A stretch of 22,161 nucleotides of DNA from Didymodactylos carnosus (GCA_905250885.1 CAJNOQ010002916.1:1-22161); one strand, 5' to 3'. Positions 11,841 through 20,638 are shown, counted from the stretch's first letter. Program-made: numbers and translations. The notes: generated by a model not told the origin, from the letters alone.

Positions 11841-13157
11841 CCAAACCCATGACGGTGAGGAAATAGGTAATCCCTAAAGACAACTTATTCTAATCATATA
11901 TCATCAGATAATACAAAAGAAAAAATGATGTTTCCAATTTAGTAAACTTCTAAAAACTGAGAATAATATAAACTATTTGATTGATGAAGCTGAATGTTCT
12001 CCTCTATGTCAACTTCTCAAACATGTATTCAAATCTATACTTTAAGTCTTGTCTCAGGGTATAGAAAACTGTAGATAAATTTATCTATCTGATAACATAA
12101 TGTACAATTTTTTCTTTTAGTAAATATTTATATAATATTTCTAGGAGAGCTGATAGCGTTTATACAGTTATTAAAGAATAATATAAAATGTTATAGAAAT
12201 AGATCAAATTTCATAAAACTAACTCAAAGATTCCAATCTATATCAACAACTATTTAGTGGTGTTTTATTTATTATTATGTTTTCAAATCTTTTTTGTTAT
12301 TTATGTACTCGGATCTTATTACCAACATCTTGACAAAGAAGAACATATGGATATGACACTTTGCGTTCATTAAATAAAACCCTTGTGCCATGCTGTTTGC
12401 GGCCTATATCATAATCTGTTCGACATTTTCCATAACACAGACAGAAATAATTGCTTTGTAAACGATAAAATAATAATCAGTATTTATTTTATCCTGATCA
12501 ATCAGAATAAAATTTTAAGGAGATTAAATGAAATAATACGATCAATTCTCTAGTGCGATCATTCTATAATCTAGGGAGAGAGATTTGCTCCCATTTGATT
12601 AAATGAAGGAATGTAATCAAAACAAAAGAATTTGAATATATTCGCATTTCTTGTTTTGATAATATTCACTTCTAAATCTTAACTTCTGCAATTCGAATAT
12701 CCGATATACTACACCTTCACTTAGAATAATGCTGACAACTCATTGAAAAATATTCTATACAGACTTACTAATCAATTGAAAAAATGCTATGATAATTCGC
12801 TGGAAAAATTCCTGCATTTTAAGTTGTGATTAAAACTTGTTATTTATAGACGATAGTGTTAATATTCGTATTTCATAAATATGATACAAAATAATCTAAA
12901 ATGCGAATACGCCATTATGGCTCGGATGTAGTTTAGTGTGTTTCAAAGACAATAGTCTCTAGAAATAGAGAAAAGGAGTCAAAAGCTATGCTACCATAAG
13001 GTGACTTCTTCTAACACTTTAGTGAACGCTCACTAAAAAGAAATTTTAATTCATTTCATAAATTCTTATGAAAAGAATGTGATTTATTTATAATTCATGA
13101 TCATATAAAACAAAATGTTTAATAGAGAATATTAAACTGGATTTGAAAATAAATTCG
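11841..13157. other. Gene-free stretch downstream of the GPCR gene
   Basis: No coding signal on either strand. Two small imperfect palindromes occur: near 12490-12515 (ATTTTATCCTGA, four bases, TCAGAATAAAAT) and near 12615-12660 (ATCAAAACAAAAGAA paired with TTCTTGTTTTGAT). Nothing else stands out. Confidence 0.5.
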
Positions 13158-13346
13158 ACGTCAATTTCTATCACTTTAATGATACAAAAATTAATTACGC
13201 ACGTAAAAATCTTAACTTACTATCAAATGCAATTTTAATTCGTTAAACGATTGTCTCATAGCACCTGGCTGATGAATTTCATGGTATATTAAGATTTTTA
13301 GGTGTGTAATTAATTTATGTATCGCTAAAGTGATAGAAATTAACGT
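13158..13346. mobile_element. MITE/foldback element with about 60-bp inverted repeats (189 bp)
   Basis: The left arm (13158-13222) and right arm (13282-13346) are reverse complements with a handful of mismatches. Shared words include AATTTCTATCACTTTA, AATTAATTAC and TAAAAATCTTAA. The centre of symmetry is near 13252, leaving a spacer of about 60 bases. It has no coding capacity. I could not identify a convincing target-site duplication, so the superfamily is open. Confidence 0.75.
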
Positions 13347-13828
13347 ACAAAATAGTTAATAAATTCTCAACATCAGAAAATTTGTGTAATTATTTTCTGG
13401 CTTGAATTCTCAAAAATCGTCATTTTTTTTGAAGCACAATTCCACTGAAAAAAAGAAAAGCCGTAGGAAGCTTGTGAAATCTGGTATCCTAGCCGATTTT
13501 CGTCTGGAACAGTCGACTAGGATAGTTAAGCACCTTTTTCTTAATATTTCGGAAACGCTGGATATTCCGTGGTCAGATAAGAATCGACACTGTTTTTTCT
13601 AAGAACTAAACGATATAGAAATCTAGTGGAGCAGAGTATAGCAGTATTATTCATAGATGTCGAACTTACAAGGGAACGTTCCCAACTATCAAATCGCTTT
13701 CAAGCCGAAATCTAGTGGACTGTAGGTAGTCGACTATGCTGATTCCGAATATCAACATGAGTTGGGTCTCTAGGCCTCCAGAGACTGGTTTTCTGGAAAA
13801 CTAGTTTTTCAGAAACTCTAAAAGGTAT
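13347..13828. other. Repeat-like, gene-free segment with dense short palindromes
   Basis: A 66-codon open frame at 13402-13602 has no ATG start and resembles no family I know. GAAATCTAGTGGA occurs twice (near 13619 and 13707). GGGAACGTTCCC at 13672-13683 is a perfect 12-bp palindrome. Three overlapping hairpins occupy 13766-13812: a GTCTCT/AGAGAC stem, an ACTGGTTTTC/GAAAACTAGT stem and a CTGGAAAACT/AGTTTTTCAG palindrome. This is probably an edge of another degraded element, abutting the inverted-repeat terminus at 13829. Confidence 0.45.
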
Positions 13829-14755
13829 ACTGTAAAAAATAAAGTAGGTCAGTGACCTACTGAGTGACTCATCTAAATGGATCCGCTTTACCCATTGAGA
13901 AAACTGTTGTATCAGTAGGTCAGTGGCCTAGTGGCAGCGTGTCTCTAAGTTACAGAGATGACCTAGTGAGACGACTGGCTCAGCCAAGCGGTAGCGTTTG
14001 GAACTTCGGCGCAGAAAGACGAAGGCTCATACCTCACTTTTACTTACTTTTTCTGCTTTTCTTCGTTTGCTTATTTTGAGCTGAAAATAACCGTCTGTAG
14101 GTTTTTTAACATGGTGATTTCGAATTTGAACTTAATTTTTTGTTTTTATGCGTGCATAGCCGCTTTTTAAGCAAAAGATATGGAGAAAATCATTCGAAAA
14201 GTCTTTAGCATTAAAATCTCACCAGAATCCTATTGCTGGGAGTAAGTGGTTTTTAAAGTGGAGATGAATGATCTTTGGTTTGATTGTGAAGTGAGAAGAA
14301 TGGTTTGAAAGCAGTAACTTAAAGTGTGGTGACGCGTAACCGTTGACTATCTGTTTGATTTGTGCTCCGTTTTTCCAGATGAAGTTTGCTAGTAAACATA
14401 AAGTATTTCGCATGAATCGAATGGTAATTTTGCTCTCTATATTCCTACACTCTTTTCAAAATTTTTGCTTTTATGATTTGACAGAAATAGGCTAGAACTG
14501 AGAGGTGGTGGTCTTTCCGTCACGTTTTTGGAAAAATGGATTTTTCAGAACTAGGTTAGTGTGCAAAAAGTTTATTTTCACACAGTTAATTCAATGCTAA
14601 ACATATTGCCGTGTCTTTTACTTTAACCCTTTCAATACGACTTTTGACCAATGCAGTAAATTGTGTGTAATTGATATAAAGTTGTTGATTTGGCTTCGAA
14701 ATATATGTATGCAAAGTTTAATTTTTTATCTTTTAGTATTTATAAAGAAAAGACC

Positions 14756-14811
14756 TGGGATACATATGTCCCAGTAGTAGTGCCTGTTTGGGAAAGTTTG
14801 TCCCTGCAGTA
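14756..14811 (+). repeat. piggyBac subterminal motif, two left-end copies
   Basis: The motif TGGGA, eight bases, TCCC(A)GYAGTA occurs at 14756-14779 and 14789-14811, with a third copy in the same direction at 15596-15619, next to the right terminus. Each has a TGGGA/TCCCA dyad. In the piggyBac family, subterminal repeats near the ends serve as transposase-binding sites; that role here is inferred from position and recurrence. Confidence 0.65.
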
Positions 14812-14891
14812 ATGAAATAAATGAACATTTAGAAACGAAATTTATTTATTTTAGTAATTATAAATAATATACATTATTATAGTATTATTTA

Positions 14892-15323
14892 TTATGTGTG
14901 ATAAGGTGTAAAACAGTCGATGCATAAGGCCACCTGACATTGTTTACATATGAGTTTTGTTCGTTTTTCGATTTTTCGCGACTGACACCGAACACACCTG
15001 TTCCTTCCACCTTTATCTATTGGAAGGTGATCGCCAATATTTTCGCAAAGTTTAACCCTTTTGGAAACCCGGCCTTGTCTTCTGGACCGTTTGTAAGTTG
15101 CTTTGCTAATAAGACCTTCTGCCACATTAATTAGAAAATGAATGAAAGGAACTTTTTTATGACTAACTTCTTCATAAACAATATGTGCATTATGAACAGA
15201 AGTCATCAAAAGTCTAAAGAAAACTTTTTTCCACCAGAAAACTTTTTTCCACCATTTTGTACTTCTTCGGTCCAAATCATATAATGAAATTTTTGCATAG
15301 ATCGTGGCGGCCTCTTCAGGAAC
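14892..15323 (-). pseudogene. piggyBac transposase, C-terminal remnant
   Basis: The frame is open from just inside a TGA at 15324-15326 to a TAA at 14892. It has no ATG of its own. It begins near the end of the DDE catalytic domain with LDRRSTKWWKKVFF, then LLMTSVHNAHIVYEE, both characteristic of piggyBac/PGBD transposases, and ends with the cysteine-rich DNA-binding zinc module CxxC-x12-CxxC-x4-CxxC-x4-H (RCVRC, CKQC, CIDC, YHT). The catalytic Asp residues and everything upstream are missing, so it cannot be catalytic. An exact 18-bp tandem duplication (15219-15236 and 15237-15254) doubles WWKKVF, a decay mark. If expressed, it would amount to little more than the DNA-binding tail. Confidence 0.88.
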
Positions 15324-15595
15324 TCAGAGTATAATTAAAAGAAGCCCGCTGTCTGATTCGCCTTGAAATTCTGCCTATACCCCCTTAATTTCATCAAATT
15401 TAGTGGTGCGCGGCAAAAGTACCTAATTTTCTAATGCCATTACTACACAGAAATAATCCTAGAAACAATAACTGTAAGTGCACACAAACAAGCATATGGT
15501 CAGCAAAAATCAACTGATAGGAGGCACACGTGTTCCTAATAAAAAAGTGTATTTTAAAGCGATATACTATACTACAGTATTTATCAAACATTCTT

Positions 15596-15619
15596 TGGGA
15601 TGAATATATCCCAGCAGTA
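15596..15619 (+). repeat. piggyBac subterminal motif, right-end copy
   Basis: Third copy of the motif described at 14756-14811: TGGGA, eight bases, TCCCAGCAGTA. Its last bases run into the right terminal inverted repeat (GTATTGAAAGGG), unlike the left copies, which sit about 130-160 bp from their terminus. This left/right asymmetry is usual for piggyBac elements. Confidence 0.65.
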
Positions 15620-16897
15620 TTGAAAGGGTTAAAAAGTGAAAACTGTAAATTTTCATAAACTCGAAGATATAAGTTCAAAACATTTGTCAGAAAAGTGATT
15701 ATTTCTGTAATGTCACATTTTTTAATTCAAAAAATTTAATATAATTTAATTCTAAATGATGAGCCCTGAGCCAAGTCTCCGTATTAAAGGAAAGTATCTC
15801 AGAAGTAGGAAAACATTTTGACCTGTTTATTATGGCCCACCCGTTAGTATGCTAAATAATTTCTGTAGTTTGCGGGGAAATGTTTGGACAATAGCGAAAC
15901 TTTTCTCAGTACCAAGCTACGAAGGCAGAATATGTTTTAAAGTGGAAACCCTTTTGTATTCGATTTTTAAGCTGATAAGCGATTATTTATAATGTACTAC
16001 TCCGCAATCTACACCTTTTTACTAGTCAGTGCACAATAAAATTTTCCTCATTTTCTTGATTTCTGAATAGTCAGCATTTTATTGTATCGATGAAAGTATG
16101 CACACAAGGAATAAAAGCATTCCACCTTAAAACTAAACTTGTGTTTTTGACACTCATGTTTTCTTAATGCTCGTATCGATTGATACTTATTAATGCAACC
16201 GAGAAAATCCACCACTACTCCTTTTTATCCGGATGCTTATGTTTACAATGAAAGATTAATTCGCATATATTCATATGGAAGTCTCACTTTTCAAAATTGG
16301 AGAAACTGTAAAGGCATAAAATGTACAATATTCTACTACTCACACATCACCACCTTAGCGAGGAGTACTGAAGGAAAAATTAGGCTTTTCGAATGCTACA
16401 GCAGAGCGCAGCCTTTGTTTGAATTTAGTTTTAGGCAGTGTCTCTTGTCCTATTCTGAAATTAAATTGAACTAAAGTATCACACAATGAAATTTATAAAA
16501 AAAAGTTTTAACTTTTTCCCACAGAATAAAATATGGATGGCAACCATTTTCTCCCGAAAATTAACAAACGTAGGTCACTAATGCGCCTTCCACTTTTTTT
16601 TGCAATGTCATCCATAAGGAAATTAATACGCGCCAAGTTTATTACAGTTTGTCCTACGTTTCAGTTCTTTCTATTTTACTACAATTTGAAAAAGAAAAGA
16701 CCGTACTTGCCTTTTTTGTGACCCATTGAGAAAAGAGTACCCACTCATCTAAATGGATCCGTTTTACCTACTGAGACGATTTTACTCACTGGTGACCCAC
16801 TTTATTTTTTACAGTGTGGCCAAAACCTTTCTTAATGAGGCATATTTGTAGCCCACAAATTTCTAATTAAAATGAAACATCTCCCAGCTCCGCACGA

Positions 16898-17024
16898 CCT
16901 TTCTTTGCAAGTTATAGAATTTATAAGAAAAGCTCTAAATTTATTTCTTCTTGTTTCTGTAGCTTTGAGCTTACAATGAACGTTTAGGGCTCTTCTTGTA
17001 AATTCTATAATTTGCAAAGAAAGG
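16898..17024. repeat. Hairpin-forming inverted repeat 1 (127 bp)
   Basis: The left arm (16898-16939) and right arm (16983-17024) are reverse complements over about 41 bp with roughly four mismatches. The outermost word is CCTTTCTTTGCAA, pairing with TTGCAAAGAAAGG. The centre is near 16961 with a spacer of about 43 bases. It has no coding capacity. It lies 15 bp left of the next, larger inverted repeat. Confidence 0.75.
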
Positions 17025-17039
17025 AATATAGCATAATAT

Positions 17040-17440
17040 AGCATAAGAAAGCGGATGAAAAACTGAGTCGGAATCCAAGGTGCTCTAGTCTTGGTTTAAA
17101 AGTCTACCGTTCACGATATTTTAAATTCTAGTGGGGATATACAAAACAGTCTGATCAGGATATATATCCCGTTCGGGTTATAATATATATCCTCCTCGGG
17201 ATATAGCCCGACGAGGATATATTTTTATATTCCGAATGGGATATGGTATACTGAAGACATATCAAGACACGGTCAGTCCGTTCTCATACCCCGAACGATC
17301 CCGTTCGGGATATAAAAATATATCCCGATCAGACTGTTTTGTATATCCCCACTAGAATTTAAAATATCGTGAACGGTAGACTTTTAAACCAAGACTAGAG
17401 CTATGATTCCGACTCAGTTTTTCATCCGCTTTCTTATGCT
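17040..17440. repeat. Hairpin-forming inverted repeat 2 (401 bp, arms about 130 bp)
   Basis: The arms 17040-17170 and 17312-17440 are nearly identical as reverse complements, with one short mismatched patch and a 3-base length difference near 17076-17083 / 17401-17407. The outer word is AGCATAAGAAAGCGG. The central part contains a second, nested palindrome: ATCCTCCTCGGG, ATATAG, CCCGACGAGGAT (about 17188-17219), and repeated GGATAT/ATATCC words. It has the form of a foldback transposon. No flanking target duplication was found. Confidence 0.85.
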
Positions 17441-17603
17441 GTATTCACTTTTCTGCAATAACGTCACGATATTTTTGCGGTAATGATTTTTTCCAAAATG
17501 TTTTGTAAAATATTCCGATCAGGATATGAATTTTCTGTAATATCTCATTCAGGATATAGGATATATTCCGAACAGGATATCGCTCGTGAGACCGGACTGA
17601 CTG

Positions 17604-17934
17604 AAAGGGAGTAGAATATGAAAAATGGCCTATTTGAAGAACGATTTTCTCGTCCGATACCTCTTGAAATTTTGGCGCTCATATTCCAATGATCAGTACT
17701 CATGTCAGGCTGTCGAACTATGGTTTCGCATTTATGGCATATTCAACTCAGTTTTACTAGGAACCGTTGTAATACACCAGCAAAACTGAAGCTGAATACG
17801 CCATAACTTCGAAAGCATAGTTTGACAGCCTGACATGAGTACTGATCATTGGAATATGAGCGCCAAAATTTCCAGAGGTATTGGACGAGAAAATCGTTCT
17901 TCAAATAGGCCATTTTTCATATTCTATTCCCTTT
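17604..17934. repeat. Hairpin-forming inverted repeat 3 (331 bp, arms about 150 bp)
   Basis: The arms pair about the centre 17769. The outer 125 bp show only about five mismatches by eye, from AAAGGGA at 17604 to TCCCTTT at 17934. Similarity continues more weakly inward (TATGGCATATTCAACTCAGTTTT against the right-hand counterpart, key words GGCATATTCA and AAACTGA), leaving a loop of about 25 bases. There is no coding capacity and no clear target duplication. Confidence 0.87.
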
Positions 17935-17982
17935 TGAGCTCATCCGTACAACATCCAAGGACCTTGTACGAAGTGAATTCAT

Positions 17983-18407
17983 AACCCTCCCCCCCCATAA
18001 TAGAAGCCTCCCCCATATTAGAAGCCCCCTCTGGAGCCATCGATGTGGAAGGTGTATTAGAAACCCAGGGGCTTCTATTACGTCGGAAACATAATTTAAA
18101 TTTTTTAAACGGCACATCTGATCGACACGCGTTTTTTTACTTTAATTGTTCTTGTGTGATGTCATGTGTAAAAAAAGGAAACGAATAAAATTTACATTTT
18201 TTATCTCGAAAAAGATTTTTTTCAGATTAATTGAGATTACCGTGATTAGAAAGGCAAGAGCATCGAAATTCAAAATCTCCTTTTTTTTCTGAAAATTTTT
18301 GTACGAAAGTCGTAATAGTAGCCCCTTCATAATACAAGCCCCCCCTAAAAATTTTGAACACTTGGACAGTTTAGAAGCCCCGGAGGCTTCTATTATGAGG
18401 GGGGGTT
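17983..18407. mobile_element. C-rich inverted-repeat element (425 bp)
   Basis: It begins AACCCTCCCCCCCC then ATAATAGAAGCC, and ends with the reverse complement pattern GGCTTCTATTATGAGGGGGGGTT, allowing a small indel in the C run. The word TAATAGAAGCC and close variants recur about six times in both directions near the two ends, so each end can fold on itself. A MITE-like non-autonomous element fits. The flanks show no convincing target duplication and the superfamily is not recognised. Confidence 0.7.
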
Positions 18408-19171
18408 TAGTTTATAGTGGAGATACACTTATACAATAGATAGATATAAATGATATTAAATGCAATAACATATTTTTCAGGTTAAAAACATTATGCGAAA
18501 ATCTTCGTGCTAGGAAAATTCTTCCTTGTTGTACGTATATGTTCGCACATGTGCGACAGTTAGTTTTGCACACGCTCTTGTCCATAGATAGTACTCGACC
18601 TTGATTACTTACGCTCCAAATGTAGTCTCTTGATCCACTTCATAGACCAAGATATAAACAAAAGAAATTTCACTTTTACATAGTTATCGTTTCAGTCTGT
18701 TTGTAGGACTTTTATGAAAAATTCCATAACGTCTGAAGGAAGTTCCGATCAAAAACTTTTGGGAATCTTCCTAAGTGTGTCGCTGCTACCTACTGTGCAA
18801 ATAGGAACAAAAAACTTAGACATTGATTGAGCAGCTTTGATCGTCCCTAACGTGAGGATATACACTATCAATACAACGAAATTTTCATCAAAAACTGTGA
18901 ATACATAGAAGAACAGTTATTTTATTGTGACATCATAAATCTCAAGGTGAGTGTCAAGCAGACGATAAAATAAGTCTTACCATTCTAAGACACAATGTAC
19001 GAGTTTTGAGTTAGACTTAAATTTCATCTTATTTTCTAGTTCATTAAGACTTTTCAAATCTATTCATCAGCGATCACAGAAAAATGTTCATTAAAAAACA
19101 AACATCAAAAGAAAGAAATTTGATTCCACAAAAAACAAATAACAATAAAAAAAATAGCAAATTTTTTGATA
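18408..19171. other. Gene-free spacer downstream of TRMT10C
   Basis: No coding signal was seen. TCGCACATGTGCGA near 18553-18566 is a perfect 14-bp palindrome containing a CACATGTG E-box-like core. I saw no AATAAA (TTTATT on this strand) within about 200 bp past the TRMT10C stop, so its 3' end is not marked by a canonical signal here. Confidence 0.5.
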
Positions 19172-20625
19172 TTAAAGATTTCTTATGTTGCCCAGACCGG
19201 TCCATCGTCCAAATTTCTCATATTCCAGCCTCTTCGCTTCATCAGCGTCCGTATATCTAGCAGCCACTTTTCGATTGGGAATATATTTAAATGACTCATG
19301 CCAGTTTCCGGTATGTTTCATTGTTTGTAGAATATTAAATGCTTGATCTAATGTTAATGTTTTACCACTCCCACCACCGAATCTGAAAAATAAACAATCA
19401 CTAACATTAAGTACTAGCACACCAACAAACATACTTAAGATATCGATCAATTGGAAAACGCATATGACGAATTTGTTCACGTTTTGCTTTTCCAAATGTT
19501 AATGGCTTCTTTCCAGCTGAAATAGAAAGGGACAAATTATGAACAGTTTCTGAATGTGAGAGGGGAAGGCATTACATACTTAAATCTACGATTCCACCGA
19601 TGATGTAAATTGCATCATGCTCATATTCAAGCATTTCGTTTTGTGAATCGGGTGTTAGATAGATTAGCTTATCTTTAGGAAATAAATTTAAATATGATAG
19701 TTCTGTTGCTTCAAAACATAAACTTTCTAATGGTGATCGTTTATTAAATTCAAAATGTAATCGTCCATCTTTCATTAAATTACAGAGATAAACAAATGAT
19801 GGTGAATGGAATTTAGAAATGTCTGCATACAAATATTGAAGTTGATCAACAAGATTCCCAAGATAACGTTCACGTGCATGTTCTCCTTCAAAACCACAAT
19901 CAATAATAACAATGTCATTTAATCGAGCAGAAATCAGTAGTTTTTGTTCACGCATTAATTTCTCATGTTGTCGACCAAGATGACGAAATATTGTTGAATA
20001 ACCTGGATAGTTTGTGGGAACTTTCCCTTCGGCTATTAATTTTGAACGCCTTTTTGCTGACTCTATACGACGTACATCATTTGCTGCTACGTTTTCTGCA
20101 CGTTTTCTCTTGTAGAACTCACGTAAAAATAAATATCTATTAAAAAGAAAAAGAAACATTATACTCAATAGCAAAAAATATCAGTGTTTTTGACAAACGA
20201 GCAATCACAGCTATTTTCGTCCAAAAGTATTTAACAATTATTAGTTACCCGTATAAAGTTTTTCGATTATCAAGCAATGGTGTTGCTAGTAATTCAGGCC
20301 ATTTTTCATCTGGTACGCTTTCCGGCACTCTTTCTCCACTTTCTCGTAGTGTTTGTAGTTCCAATTCAATCACATGACGTTTTTGTTCTTCATTCAAATT
20401 AGCAAATGTTTGTCTATCACGTAAATATGCCCATAACCATTCATTTTCATTTGTAGACTGACTGTTAGACAGAGGTGAATTTGATTGTGATGCTGATATT
20501 TCGGAATCTACTAGCGGTGAATGTGGAGTTTCTACTTGAGTTGCAGTGGATAAGAGGCGTCGACATTGGAGACATAGACCAATTCGTTGTTGTACAGCTT
20601 TTCTAATTAAGTATGAAAATAGCAT
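19172..20625 (-). CDS. TRMT10C: Mitochondrial tRNA methyltransferase 10 homolog C (RNase P subunit 1), 4 exons, 408 aa
   Basis: SPOUT-fold, SAM-dependent tRNA methyltransferase. In animals TRMT10C (MRPP1) with SDR5C1 methylates purine 9 of mitochondrial tRNAs, and with the PRORP nuclease forms protein-only mitochondrial RNase P, which cuts tRNA 5' ends. Exons, 5' to 3': 20625-20249, 20136-19580, 19516-19435, 19382-19172; introns of 112, 63 and 52 bp are GT-AG. The N-terminus (MLFSYLIRKA, then QCRRLLST) is basic with few acids, a likely mitochondrial presequence. A Lys/Arg/Glu-rich helical stretch lies at 130-190. The TRM10 domain is about 197-395, with VIIDCGFE, FVYLCNL, DKLIYLTPDS, GGIVD (Asp310, aligning with the human catalytic Asp314 as I recall), GKAKREQ, PIDRYLKF, TLDQAFNIL and GNW. 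Length is close to the human 403. The TRMT10C paralogue rather than TRMT10A/B is favoured by the presequence and C-terminal motifs. Confidence 0.94.
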
Positions 20626-20638
20626 CTGAAATGAAAAA
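20626..20638 (-). promoter_or_regulatory. Splice-acceptor-like tract ending at the TRMT10C start codon
   Basis: On the minus strand a pyrimidine-rich tract ending TTTCATTTCAG runs directly into ATG at 20625. It could be the 3' end of a 5'UTR intron or a spliced-leader trans-splice site. It also supports this ATG as the start, since no upstream in-frame ATG precedes it. Confidence 0.5.

Larger units (their letters stand above)
14627..15628 (-). mobile_element. piggyBac element, internally deleted (1002 bp) with TTAA target duplication
   Basis: It starts CCCTTTCAATAC (14627-14638) and ends GTATTGAAAGGG (15617-15628), a perfect 12-bp terminal inverted repeat. Both sides abut TTAA (14623-14626 and 15629-15632), the obligatory piggyBac target site. 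Only the C-terminal part of the transposase survives on the minus strand. Autonomous piggyBac elements are usually over 2 kb with a transposase near 550-600 residues, so more than half the coding region is gone. The ends are intact, so this copy could have been mobilised in trans. Its position inside 13829-16815 dates it as the younger insertion. Confidence 0.93.
13829..16815. mobile_element. 2987-bp DNA transposon relic with 23-bp TIRs and subterminal repeats, superfamily unknown
   Basis: The left terminus begins ACTGTAAAAAATAAAGTAGG; the reverse complement of the right terminus begins ACTGTAAAAAATAAAGTGGG. The 23-bp ends (13829-13851 and 16793-16815) differ at one base. Inside, a 34-bp unit starting ACTCATCTAAATGGATCC appears at 13867-13900 and 16743-16776 in the same direction with three differences, and shorter ACCTACTGAG/GGTCAGTG words recur at both ends. 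Subterminal repeats are typical of CACTA/EnSpm elements, and the right edge reads CAGTG, but the left edge is TACTG and I found no target duplication, so that assignment is tentative. Open frames at 16193-16474 and 16533-16721 match no transposase I recognise. A piggyBac element is inserted in it. Confidence 0.68.

Noticed and set aside
13402..13602. 66-codon frame rich in Lys/Ser
   Set aside because: It starts at TTG, not ATG, lies among degraded repeats and matches no family I know.
15275..15275. TTG as start of the piggyBac remnant
   Set aside because: Family-like residues (KISLYD) precede it in frame, so the coding fragment extends to about 15323 and has no true start.
16193..16474. 93-codon frame inside the 3-kb transposon relic as a possible transposase
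   Set aside because: No catalytic motif or zinc finger is visible; kept only as an observation within the element.
17130..17580. CRISPR array from regularly recurring GGATAT words
   Set aside because: The words are short, on both strands and irregularly spaced, and the host is clearly eukaryotic.
19172..19495. Separate 107-residue protein at the TRMT10C 3' end
   Set aside because: Its first part reads through the 52-bp intron at 19383-19434; spliced translation joins the conserved TRM10 domain instead.
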